From positions 1-38,119 of the forward strand of contig VGVA01000010.1 of assembly GCA_016874115.1 (NCBI GenBank): a DNA stretch of 38,119 nucleotides, written 5' to 3'. Shown here piece after piece: positions 1-7,652 of this stretch. The notes under the pieces were generated by a model, which worked only from the letters and a program-made list of their open reading frames with translations, was not told where the DNA came from and did no database searches. The translations under genes and the position numbers were made by a program. The DNA comes from Gammaproteobacteria bacterium. Its GTDB lineage: Bacteria > Pseudomonadota > Gammaproteobacteria > Methylococcales > Methylomonadaceae. How positions within the stretch are numbered: the stretch's first letter is position 1; the number at the start of each line of letters is the position of its first letter.

Positions 1-74
1 AGCAACCTATAACCTGCGACGACTTTGCAGCCTGAAAACCTGCGGAATTTTGGCCTTTTAACGACCAAGCTGCG

Positions 75-139
75 CCTGAAATGCACCAAAAAGGGCATTT
101 CAGGATAAAAACCACTGAAAAGTGGGCAATTTTTTGCCC
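75..139. other. Two hairpins downstream of galU
   Basis: Two inverted repeats lie 3' of galU. CCTGAAATGC at 75-84 pairs with GCATTTCAGG at 95-104, and GGGCAA at 124-129 pairs with TTGCCC at 134-139 across a TTTT loop. On the minus strand they follow galU and may end its transcript, but neither is followed by a clean U-tract in that direction. They could instead be a small palindromic repeat. The rest of 1-214 shows no gene. Confidence 0.35.
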
Positions 140-214
140 TGATGCATGGGGATCAAGATTCCTATATGTCGTTGGTCAAAGCAACGGCTGATTTTCAAAG
201 TAAATCGAGGTGCC

Positions 215-1096
215 CTACAGCGTCTTGGCAAATTCTTTTAAATAAGCCTTAAATCCTTCGCCGAGTTCGGGATGACGCAAGCCGTATTCCACTTGCGCAA
301 CCAAAAAACCCAGCTTTGCGCCGCTGTCGTAGCGGATACCGTCAAATTCATAAGCCAGCACCGTCTCATCTTTCATCAAATCGGCAATGGCGTCGGTTAA
401 CTGGATTTCGCCGCCCGCGCCGCGGCCTGTATTTTTGATTTTGTCGAAAATCGCCGGAGTTAATACATAACGACCGACCACAGCCAGATTGGAAGGCGCA
501 ACCTCTGGCTTCGGTTTTTCCACGATGTGTTCGATAGGCGCGTATTTCCCTTTGCTTTCGCCAATCCTGACGATGCCGTATTTATCGGTTTCTTTTGGGT
601 CGACACGCTCGACAGCCAGTACCGATGAACCGGTTTGGTTATACAGATCAACCATTTGCTTAACGCAACCGCGTGTGCCGTCATAGATTAAATCGTCCGG
701 CAAGATCACCGCAAAAGGCTCATCGCCCACGGCAGGCAAGGCGCAGAGCACCGCATGCCCCAAACCTAATGCTTCCGGCTGGCGAATAAACACGCACTTT
801 AAATGCGACGGCAAGATGGTGCGAAGCTGTTCCAAAATGGCGGTTTTGTTGCGGGCTTCCAGCTCTTTTTCCATCTCATAGGCTTTATCGTAATGCTCCA
901 TGATGGCGTTTTTGCTGCGTCCGGTGATAAATACCATCGTGTCGATACCGGCGGCCAGCGCTTCTTCCACGGCGTATTGCATCAAAGGTTTATCGACAAT
1001 CGGCAGCATTTCCTTGGGCACGGCCTTAGTGGCGGGGAGAAAACGGGTGCCTAATCCGGCAACAGGAAATACGGCTTTGGTCACTTTTTTAGTCAT
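215..1096 (-). CDS. galU: UTP--glucose-1-phosphate uridylyltransferase
   Basis: This 293-residue protein is the usual length for bacterial GalU, which makes UDP-glucose from UTP and glucose-1-phosphate in the cytoplasm for polysaccharide and envelope synthesis. The N-terminus carries the nucleotidyltransferase signature GLGTRFLPATKAVPKEMLP (residues ~14-32). Later blocks, LPDDLI around residue 132 and the VEKPKPE region, are also typical. The ATG lies inside an ATTAATG motif, with AAGGAA about 10 bases upstream as a plausible ribosome-binding site. It stands alone, divergent from the peroxiredoxin gene. No ATTAAT occurs in the gene body, which is unusual for this window. Confidence 0.96.
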   Translation of the reverse strand: MTKKVTKAVFPVAGLGTRFLPATKAVPKEMLPIVDKPLMQYAVEEALAAGIDTMVFITGRSKNAIMEHYDKAYEMEKELEARNKTAILEQLRTILPSHLKCVFIRQPEALGLGHAVLCALPAVGDEPFAVILPDDLIYDGTRGCVKQMVDLYNQTGSSVLAVERVDPKETDKYGIVRIGESKGKYAPIEHIVEKPKPEVAPSNLAVVGRYVLTPAIFDKIKNTGRGAGGEIQLTDAIADLMKDETVLAYEFDGIRYDSGAKLGFLVAQVEYGLRHPELGEGFKAYLKEFAKTL

Positions 1097-1393
1097 TAAT
1101 CATTTTCCTTAGTATTGGCAACAGTTAATATGAGCGATTGAATAAATACAAACTATTAATAAGTTCGACTATCTTGCATGAATGAATTAATTCTAGCATC
1201 AAGAACGACCTGCACCGGTCTTTTTAATAAATTTAATCACTTATCTAATTAAAACAGCAGAAAATGAATGCTGTATTAACGGGTTAACTTTATGTCTGGA
1301 CTTTAGCAACTTTGCTATCTATCATGAACAAGACACGAACGGCGGTCAAAAAATCACTATATTAATAACATACTAGTTGTAGAGGAGGTTTTT

Positions 1394-1861
1394 ATGTTAG
1401 CAAATCAACAAGAAGCGCCTAATTTCAGGTCGTTCAACCAGCAGAATCAAATCGTCAGTTTGTCTGATTATTCCGGCGATAAAAATGTTGTTCTGTACTT
1501 TTATCCCAAAGACGACACGCCCGGCTGCACTATCGAAGCCAACGACTTTACCGCCCTGGCTGACGAATTCGCCAAGCTGAACACCGTTGTGATTGGGGTC
1601 AGTAAAGATTCCTGTCAAAGCCACGTCGATTTCATTAATAAATACGGCCTGAAAGTGGAATTGCTGGCGGATGAATCCGGCGAATTGTGCGAACTGTACG
1701 ATGTATGGCGGGAAAAGGAAAAGGACGGCGTCAAAAAAATGGCAATTTTACGCTCAACCTTCATCATCGATAAAAACGGCAATCTGGCCGATGTAGAGTA
1801 TGGTGTTAACCACGAAGGCCATGCGGCGGCGGTGTTGGAAAAGGTCAAGGCTTTACAATAA
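1394..1861 (+). CDS. bcp: Peroxiredoxin, PrxQ/Bcp type
   Basis: This is a 155-residue thiol peroxidase of the AhpC/TSA superfamily, PrxQ/Bcp subgroup, which reduces hydrogen peroxide and organic hydroperoxides with thioredoxin. The peroxidatic cysteine is C45 in the signature DDTPGC. In the E. coli type the resolving cysteine sits five residues further on; here that position is Asn. C74 (in DSCQSH) and C99 are the remaining cysteines, so this may be a variant whose resolving cysteine lies on a later helix, or a one-Cys enzyme. A strong ribosome-binding site, AGAGGAGG, lies 5-6 bases before the ATG. The gene is monocistronic and followed by a palindromic repeat pair. Confidence 0.93.
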   Translation: MLANQQEAPNFRSFNQQNQIVSLSDYSGDKNVVLYFYPKDDTPGCTIEANDFTALADEFAKLNTVVIGVSKDSCQSHVDFINKYGLKVELLADESGELCELYDVWREKEKDGVKKMAILRSTFIIDKNGNLADVEYGVNHEGHAAAVLEKVKALQ

Positions 1862-1868
1862 TAAGAAC

Positions 1869-1957
1869 GTAGGATGGATAAGCGCAGCGCATCCATCAGA
1901 TTTAATCCTTACAAAGACAAATTTATAAGATGGATGTGCTGCGCTTATCCATCCTAC
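1869..1957. repeat. REP-like inverted repeat pair
   Basis: Two 29-base arms face each other at 1869-1897 and 1929-1957, identical after reversal except for one base. They begin GTAGGATGGATAAGCGCAGC. Each arm is itself a smaller palindrome (GATGGAT...ATCCATC), so the unit could fold as one long hairpin or two short ones. This is the layout of bacterial REP/BIME-type elements. It sits between bcp and the GFA-domain gene. I see no transposase or other copy of this family in the window. Confidence 0.75.
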
Positions 1958-1996
1958 ATGCCATGAGTTTTATTGATTAGTTAATCGGAGGCCGCG

Positions 1997-2404
1997 ATGG
2001 TTGAAGGCAGTTGTCTTTGTGGTTCAGTTAAATACGAAGTCGAGCTGATCCCAGAAAAAATCTTTAACTGCCATTGCAGGTTCTGTCGTAAAGCGCACGG
2101 CGCGGATTATGTCGCCGTGGCTCTTGCCAAGGGCAGCACTTTGAAAATTACGGATAAATATGGCGCATTAAAAGAATATAAAAACGCTATCGGCGGCTAC
2201 CGGGCTTTTTGTGGCAAATGCGGCACACGGCTGATGAATTATCCTGAAGATAAAAACATCTACCTTGCCGTCATCTTGGCAACCGTCGATACACCAATGG
2301 ACGTAAAGCCCGTCGCCCATGTGAACACAGAATCCAAAGCGAGTTGGTGTACGCCATATCAGGGTATTCCAAGTTATGAAGGGCTTCCGGAAGGAATTTT
2401 GTGA
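1997..2404 (+). CDS. GFA-family (glutathione-dependent formaldehyde-activating-like) zinc protein
   Basis: This 135-residue cytoplasmic protein has the GFA/CENP-V fold, recognised by its zinc-binding cysteine clusters: CLCG near residue 6, CHCRFC at ~26-31 and FCGKCG at ~71-76. The family is named after Gfa, reported to speed S-hydroxymethylglutathione formation from formaldehyde and glutathione. Most members have no proven activity, so a role in formaldehyde handling is only an attractive guess in a methylotroph. The ATG follows TCGGAGG, a good ribosome-binding site. It is flanked by a palindromic repeat upstream and a 380-base gene-free stretch downstream. Confidence 0.82.
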   Translation: MVEGSCLCGSVKYEVELIPEKIFNCHCRFCRKAHGADYVAVALAKGSTLKITDKYGALKEYKNAIGGYRAFCGKCGTRLMNYPEDKNIYLAVILATVDTPMDVKPVAHVNTESKASWCTPYQGIPSYEGLPEGIL

Positions 2405-2782
2405 AAAATATAATATTGCTCCGGTTGGCTAATGAAGGATTATTAGGTTACATGGAATACGATGAAGCGCTTATAAATCGAAATCCTTTCAGAAGTTAAC
2501 TCAATCTCTTATCGTCCTAACGTTAGCGATGTTAATAACCACTATCCGCGTAGTGGCTATGGGTCAAATTATTCTTAATTAAATCCCGTTGGGACTGTGG
2601 AAGCATGGACGCCGTTCGATCAAAGCTTTTCCAGGCAAAGCCGAAGGACTCAACACGAACGGGATAAAGCTCACATGTCCCGAAGCAATAACAACAGGTA
2701 ATTACCGCTAAGTAAGATTTTTACGACACAATGCAGCCTTCCAGCCGGACTTAGGTTATCATTTTCCAGCTTTAATCGATTA
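2405..2782. other. Gene-free interval with a possible structured leader
   Basis: No convincing gene is visible here. A small hairpin, CCACTA/TAGTGG, lies at 2539-2556. A longer closing helix is formed by ATCCCGTT at 2583-2590 and AACGGGAT at 2658-2665, eight perfect pairs enclosing 67 bases that include GGCAAAGCC. This looks like a folded RNA element upstream of the methyltransferase gene, but I could not match it to a known riboswitch class. GCAAAGCC recalls part of the GEMM (cyclic di-GMP) core, while the rest of that consensus is absent. Confidence 0.3.
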
Positions 2783-3766
2783 ATGGAAACCAACATGCAG
2801 CGACACCAACTGGAAACGTGTTCACAACCTTGCACAGTCTGCGGCGGCAGCAACGTTGCCGTGCTTGCCACTACCAGCCGCAGCGGTAATGCGCTCAGAA
2901 CGGTAATCTGCCAGGACTGCGGTATGGTGTGGTCGGATCCATTTCCCCACAATCCGCGCAGTTTTTACGAAGACGATTACCGCGTTGCCTACAAAGGCAC
3001 GTTTACGCCAAAACCCAAACATATACTACGCGCGGGTAAAGTTGCGTTATCCCGCCGCGCTTTGTTGGGAAAATGGATAGAAAAACCTGTGAAAATGCTG
3101 GATGTCGGCACAGGGGGTGGTGAATTCGCGTATTTGATGCAAACGTTAGGACATGATGTCAGCGGAATTGAACCGAACAAAGGCTATGCCGAATATTCAA
3201 GGGAAGAATACGGTTTAAAGGTGCAAATCGGCTTTATTCAGGATATTAATCAAGCACCGGAATCGTTCGATTTAATCACCATCTGGCATGTGCTGGAACA
3301 CACCGAAAACCCGCACGATGTATTAACCAAATTACATTCGCTTTTAAAATCGCAAGGCATTCTGGTGGTGGAGGTGCCCACCATTGAAGCTACTTGTCAG
3401 TCGCCCAAAAGCACCTTCCATGAAGCGCATATTTTTAATTTTAATCTCGCTACTTTAAACAAACTGGCCGAGAAAGTTGGCTTTACTCAGGTGGAACATA
3501 AAGTTTCGGCAGACGGTGCGAATATGACCGTATTTTTCCGGAAGAACGCTATTAATGAATCCGCGAAAGCCCAACAGAATTTTACGATTCCGGGCAATGC
3601 CGACAAGATTATTAAAATCGTCAAAAACCATACCGCTATCCGGCATTATTTGACCTTATGGCCTTATCAGCGTTTTTTTAACCGGATGAGCAAAGCTATT
3701 AATGAAAAACTGGCGACCGCTGATTTTGTCAGCGGCAAGCAATTGCTGGATAAGCTTTATACTTGA
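2783..3766 (+). CDS. Class I SAM-dependent methyltransferase with N-terminal zinc ribbon
   Basis: A 327-residue protein. Residues ~14-50 form a four-cysteine knuckle (CTVCGG ... CQDCG), followed at ~95-190 by a Rossmann-fold methyltransferase domain with motif I LDVGTGGGEFAYLM and the acidic strand-2 end GIEPN. The block WHVLEHTENP is typical of the Methyltransf_23 group. Relatives with this architecture often act in cell-surface sugar or natural-product pathways, but the substrate cannot be told from sequence. The ATG at 2783 overlaps an ATTAATG motif and has no clear ribosome-binding site. A second in-frame ATG at 2795 has TGGAAA upstream and is a reasonable alternative start. Confidence 0.8.
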   Translation: METNMQRHQLETCSQPCTVCGGSNVAVLATTSRSGNALRTVICQDCGMVWSDPFPHNPRSFYEDDYRVAYKGTFTPKPKHILRAGKVALSRRALLGKWIEKPVKMLDVGTGGGEFAYLMQTLGHDVSGIEPNKGYAEYSREEYGLKVQIGFIQDINQAPESFDLITIWHVLEHTENPHDVLTKLHSLLKSQGILVVEVPTIEATCQSPKSTFHEAHIFNFNLATLNKLAEKVGFTQVEHKVSADGANMTVFFRKNAINESAKAQQNFTIPGNADKIIKIVKNHTAIRHYLTLWPYQRFFNRMSKAINEKLATADFVSGKQLLDKLYT

Positions 3767-3812
3767 TTGATAGATAAAAAAGCCTGAGAAACGCAGTCTA
3801 ACGAAGCACCTG

Positions 3813-5246
3813 CTATTTAATATCCAACTCTTTGATTTTTCTGGTTAATGTGTTGCGTCCGTAGCCCAGTAAAATCGCGGCTTCATGGCGGCGGCCTTTG
3901 GTAAATTCCAGGGCGGCTTTAATTAAAATGCTTTCCACAATCGGTATCGTATGTTTGGCGACATCGCTGTGTTCGGTATGGCCGGAATGCGCGCGCTTGA
4001 TAAGCTGCTGATTAATCCAGTTTCTTAGCGAGCTTTCCCAATCGGTTTCCTTCTCATATCTTTCCCCTGCTACCGTATTCAGCAATTCGGGCGGCAAATC
4101 GTCCACCTGTATTGCCTGCCCCGACGCCATCACTGTCAGCCAGCGGCTGCAATTTTCCAATTGCCTGACGTTACCCGACCAATCCAGGTTGCTCAAGAAA
4201 TTTTCCGCTTCTTTGGACAGTTGTTTAACTTCGGTATTCAGTTCCTTGGCCGCCTGCGTCAAAAAATGTCGCAACAGCAAGGGAATGTCTTCCTTGCGTT
4301 CCCGCAAAGGCGGTATTTGAATGCGGATGACATTCAACCGATGGAACAAGTCTTCGCGGAACCGGCCTTCCTGCACCATCTGCTCCAGGTTCTGATGAGT
4401 AGCTGCGATAATGCGCACATCCACTTTAATAGGGTAATGCCCGCCGACCGGATAAAACTCCCTGTCCGCCAGCACCCGCAACAACCGGCTTTGCAATTCA
4501 GCAGGCATATCCCCGATTTCATCCAAAAACAGGGTGCCGCCGTTGGCTTGTTCAAAGCGGCCGGAACGGCGCGATTGCGCACCGGTAAAAGAACCTTTTT
4601 CATGGCCGAACAGCTCCGACTCCATCAAATCTTTCGGAATGGCGGCCATATTCAGTGCAATAAAGGGTTTGCTGGCGCGCGGACTGTGCCGATGCAAAGC
4701 TTTGGCGACGAGTTCTTTACCCGTACCGGATTCGCCATTAATTAATACAGTAATGTGGGACCGCGCCAACCTGCCGATGGCCCGAAACAACTCCTGCATG
4801 GCGGGTGCGGCGCCGATAATTTCCGGGGTCGCCGCTATTGTATCCGGTTGTTGACGCACCTCGTCCTTTTGTCGACGGCTATGCTGAACCGCCCGCTGGG
4901 CAAGATCGACAACGTCCTTAATATCAAAAGGTTTCGGCAAATAATCGAAAGCGCCGCCATGAAACGCGGAGACCGCGCTTTCCAGATCGGAATGAGCAGT
5001 CATGATGATGACCGGTAAATCGGGATGATCCAGCTGTATTTTATCCAGCAACTCCAAACCGTCGATGCCGGGCATACGGATATCGCTGATTAATGCGTCT
5101 GGCTGCTCAATCGTTAATGTCTCCAGCAAGTCTTTGGCGGAAGCAAAACTGCGGGTATGAAAATCTGCTTTCTGCAAGGCTTTTTCCACCACAAATCGGA
5201 TCGATTTATCGTCATCGACTACCCAGACGGTTTCAGGCGGCAGCAT
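3813..5246 (-). CDS. glnG: Nitrogen regulation response regulator NtrC
   Basis: A 477-residue sigma-54 enhancer-binding protein. It has a receiver domain (residues ~5-120) with acidic pocket DDD and phosphoacceptor D55. The AAA+ domain (~145-385) has Walker A GESGTGKE and the sigma-54 contact loop as GSFTGA, a common variant of GAFTGA. A C-terminal Fis-type helix-turn-helix follows (RRHEAAILLGYGRNTLTRK, near residue 460). Phosphorylated by NtrB under nitrogen limitation, it activates glnA, glnK-amtB and similar promoters. It starts 12 bases after ntrB in the same direction, so the two form an operon. NtrC-like sites near ntrB, glnA and glnK1 are its probable targets. Confidence 0.95.
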   Translation of the reverse strand: MLPPETVWVVDDDKSIRFVVEKALQKADFHTRSFASAKDLLETLTIEQPDALISDIRMPGIDGLELLDKIQLDHPDLPVIIMTAHSDLESAVSAFHGGAFDYLPKPFDIKDVVDLAQRAVQHSRRQKDEVRQQPDTIAATPEIIGAAPAMQELFRAIGRLARSHITVLINGESGTGKELVAKALHRHSPRASKPFIALNMAAIPKDLMESELFGHEKGSFTGAQSRRSGRFEQANGGTLFLDEIGDMPAELQSRLLRVLADREFYPVGGHYPIKVDVRIIAATHQNLEQMVQEGRFREDLFHRLNVIRIQIPPLRERKEDIPLLLRHFLTQAAKELNTEVKQLSKEAENFLSNLDWSGNVRQLENCSRWLTVMASGQAIQVDDLPPELLNTVAGERYEKETDWESSLRNWINQQLIKRAHSGHTEHSDVAKHTIPIVESILIKAALEFTKGRRHEAAILLGYGRNTLTRKIKELDIK

Positions 5247-5258
5247 CGGCGCTTCTCC

Positions 5259-6314
5259 TTATACCTCGATCGGCAGGATGATTGAAAATACCGTATTGCC
5301 AGGTTCGCTGTGGCATTCAATCAGGCCGTTATGTTGATTAATTAATGACTGCGCTATCGATAACCCCAGCCCCGTGCCTTCCGCCCGGCTGGTTATCATC
5401 GGGTAAAAAATCCGCTCCATGATGTCCGGATCGATACCCGGACCGTTGTCGATAATATCGACTTTTACCGCCAGTTTATGATGCTGGCGGCCTATAGTCT
5501 GGTTTCTTTGGACACGTGTTCTTAGAATAATTCTGCCCTTATTATTAATGGCTTGAACGGCGTTCTTGACTATATTCAATACCGCCTGAATCAGCAGGTT
5601 GCGGTCGGCTTTGATATCGGGAATGCTGGGATCGTAGTCGCAGATAATGGTTAGCCCACCAGTCGATTCCGCCTCTACCAACTGCCTTACGCGTTCGACA
5701 GCTTCATGAATATTGAGCGGCTTGATTTCCGGCGGCTTGTTGGGACCCAGCAGTTTGTCCATTAATTCCTGCAGCCGGTCGGATTCGGCAATAATAATCT
5801 GGGTGTATTCTTTAAGATTAAGATCCAGTAATTCAAGATTGAGCAATTGCGCCGCGCCGCGCAATCCGCCCAAAGGATTTTTGATCTCGTGCGCCAAGCC
5901 GCGCACCAGCAGGCGCGCCGTATTTTGCTGGCTTAACAATTGTTCTTCCTTGGAAATCCGTACGTGATTATCGACCCGCTGCAGCTCCAGCAAAATCTCA
6001 CTCACTCCATTTCCTTTCATTAATGGCGTCGCGCTCAGATTGACCATAAAGCTGTGCGACATCCGGTCCAGTAGCAGTTCGCGGTCGACTAAGGATTCAC
6101 CCATCGTCAAGCATTGGTGTAGATTTGCCAGCAACGCCGGATCGGACGATTTGAACAAATCCGCCGCGTTTAAGCCGAACAGATGGCGCGAGCTATCGGC
6201 CAGCAATATTTCGCCCGCAGTGTTGATGTAGACCAGATTTAACTTATCGTTGAATAGCAAAACAGCGGTATTCAGATGGTTTAACAGATTTTTATTTTCG
6301 TTGGAGTCAATCAT
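5259..6314 (-). CDS. glnL: Nitrogen regulation sensor kinase/phosphatase NtrB
   Basis: A 351-residue cytoplasmic histidine kinase with no membrane segment, as expected for NtrB. An N-terminal PAS domain (~10-115) is followed by the dimerisation and phosphotransfer helix with H142 in GLAHEIKNPLGG. The ATP-binding domain has N-box, DNGPGID and GTGLGLSIAQ motifs. In known systems, PII protein binding switches it from kinase to NtrC phosphatase when nitrogen is sufficient. The gene precedes ntrC by 12 bases. Its upstream region carries a good NtrC dyad and a sigma-54-like element, suggesting autoregulation. Confidence 0.94.
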   Translation of the reverse strand: MIDSNENKNLLNHLNTAVLLFNDKLNLVYINTAGEILLADSSRHLFGLNAADLFKSSDPALLANLHQCLTMGESLVDRELLLDRMSHSFMVNLSATPLMKGNGVSEILLELQRVDNHVRISKEEQLLSQQNTARLLVRGLAHEIKNPLGGLRGAAQLLNLELLDLNLKEYTQIIIAESDRLQELMDKLLGPNKPPEIKPLNIHEAVERVRQLVEAESTGGLTIICDYDPSIPDIKADRNLLIQAVLNIVKNAVQAINNKGRIILRTRVQRNQTIGRQHHKLAVKVDIIDNGPGIDPDIMERIFYPMITSRAEGTGLGLSIAQSLINQHNGLIECHSEPGNTVFSIILPIEV

Positions 6315-6359
6315 GCATATTCATAAAAAACAGATTAACCTAACAATAAGCAATTAATA

Positions 6360-6376
6360 AGCCAAGTTTGCGCCTA
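6360..6376 (-). promoter_or_regulatory. Candidate sigma-54 promoter of ntrBC
   Basis: Read on the minus strand, TAGGCGCAAACTTGGCT has the invariant GG and GC exactly ten bases apart and matches about 9 of 13 defined positions of the -24/-12 consensus. It would place transcription start near 6349, about 35 bases before the ntrB ATG. The NtrC-type sites at 6450-6507 would then lie about 110 and 150 bases upstream, the usual enhancer distance. Confidence 0.5.
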
Positions 6377-6449
6377 CCACAAAACTGCCCGCACGTTCTT
6401 AACCAGTCAGTATCAAAGGTCTGCTATTAATAATCAAAACAGGGTATTT

Positions 6450-6507
6450 CGTACCAAAATGTGCAAATTTGGATAAAGCTTATCTGGTTACGCACCAGTA
6501 TAGTGCA
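6450..6507 (-). promoter_or_regulatory. NtrC-binding sites upstream of ntrB
   Basis: CGCACCAGTATAGTGCA at 6491-6507 matches the NtrC dyad consensus TGCACYANNNTRGTGCA at every defined base but the first. A second, poorer site with ACCA and TGTGCA half-elements lies at 6450-6466, about four helical turns away. The remaining sequence of the 6315-6629 gap shows no gene and no clear terminator for the haoBA genes. Confidence 0.65.
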
Positions 6508-6629
6508 ATTAATGACAAGGTGAAGCCTGCGAAGTTTCTGACGCCTGACAGGATAAAATTGGCTTGCTTTCACGAGTCAGTCATTAATAGCATCCGTATT
6601 AATGGTCAGTTAAAGTGGTAAGGCAGGGC

Positions 6630-7652
6630 TTATTCCGCTGTCAGTTGATAAATCGCCAGATAGCCGCCCCAGTGGTTTTGATAAACCAGTTTAAGCCCCT
6701 CCGGCAGGTGTTTTAAGGAATTTACAAACGGCAGCAAACGCACCAGCAATGTGTTTTTTTCGCCAGCCGAATCTGTTTTAGGCGACCACATCCGATAGCT
6801 AAGACCGTTTTTTTGCACCAAGTAATCGCCGTTACCCTGATCTTGCGCCCATCGTTTAATTTGCGCGATATCGCCGTGCAAATTATCGTGCGCGTTGAAA
6901 GCATTAGCCGCAAAATTCAGGCGCGCGCCGCCGTAAGATTCCAGTTCCTGCAGGCGATACAGCAAGTCGGTTGTGATTAATAAATATACAGGCCGCGCTT
7001 TGCCGAACGTTTTTTTGATATCCACCACAGCTTGATCGCAATCCATGGTTAACCAGCGCGCCATTGCCGCCAGTTCCTTGGTTTCGACCTCCGACGCAAT
7101 CGGCATGTCGTCTTGCAAAGGGCGCATAGCCGCTTGATCGAATGAAATTGCAGCAGGATTTTTTATCCACGCGTCTCTTCCGCTAAGAAAATGAATGCGT
7201 TGACCGTCATCCCACCAGCTTAAAAACAGTGCATTCGGCGCAGTGTTCCGAGTGATGGCTTGAGCGGCTTCCTGCCAGATGGATTGCCGCAATTCGTTGG
7301 GATTGGGCAATACGCTCCCCGTTGACGGCTTTCCGGCATGATAGAGCATGACCCGATGCGGTTGATTCTTGTCTTTATAATGCGCCAGCAAAAAGCCGGA
7401 TGCGTCCTTGCCTTGCCATGTAATGTTATAGGCGGTAACCGAATCCGCCGGAAATGCACCTTGCAAATCAGTCGCTTGCCCTTGTTTGCGTTGCAGAGAA
7501 AATGAAGATGAATCTGCCGTTGACGCAACCCGGTTATTCCAGACAATCCTAAGTTGTGGATATAACACAGCGCCGCCCGTTATTAATAAGGCGGCGCTTA
7601 TTGCTATTAATACGCTTTTTCTTAACTTTACCGATTCCAGCTTAATCGGCAT
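6630..7652 (-). CDS. haoB: HaoB-like protein encoded with hydroxylamine dehydrogenase
   Basis: I call this HaoB mainly from position: it follows haoA directly and overlaps its 3' end, as haoB does in ammonia oxidisers and in methanotrophs such as Methylococcus capsulatus. The protein is about 340 residues with one N-terminal membrane segment (VLIAISAALLITGGAVLYP) and a large, presumably periplasmic, domain. It has no CxxCH motif. Its biochemical role is unsettled in the literature. I prefer the ATG at 7652, an 11-base overlap with haoA, over the TTG at 7682 that would add ten residues, because the membrane segment then begins near residue 14. No strong ribosome-binding site is seen, consistent with translational coupling. 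Confidence 0.75.
   Translation of the reverse strand: MPIKLESVKLRKSVLIAISAALLITGGAVLYPQLRIVWNNRVASTADSSSFSLQRKQGQATDLQGAFPADSVTAYNITWQGKDASGFLLAHYKDKNQPHRVMLYHAGKPSTGSVLPNPNELRQSIWQEAAQAITRNTAPNALFLSWWDDGQRIHFLSGRDAWIKNPAAISFDQAAMRPLQDDMPIASEVETKELAAMARWLTMDCDQAVVDIKKTFGKARPVYLLITTDLLYRLQELESYGGARLNFAANAFNAHDNLHGDIAQIKRWAQDQGNGDYLVQKNGLSYRMWSPKTDSAGEKNTLLVRLLPFVNSLKHLPEGLKLVYQNHWGGYLAIYQLTAE

Noticed and set aside
2401-2499. A 32-codon GTG frame overlapping the stop of the GFA-domain gene
   Set aside because: No ribosome-binding site, no recognisable family, and the overlap with the stop codon is likely chance.
2583-2665. GEMM-type cyclic di-GMP riboswitch
   Set aside because: Only a GCAAAGCC segment matches; the GNRA tetraloop/receptor and the first conserved block are missing.
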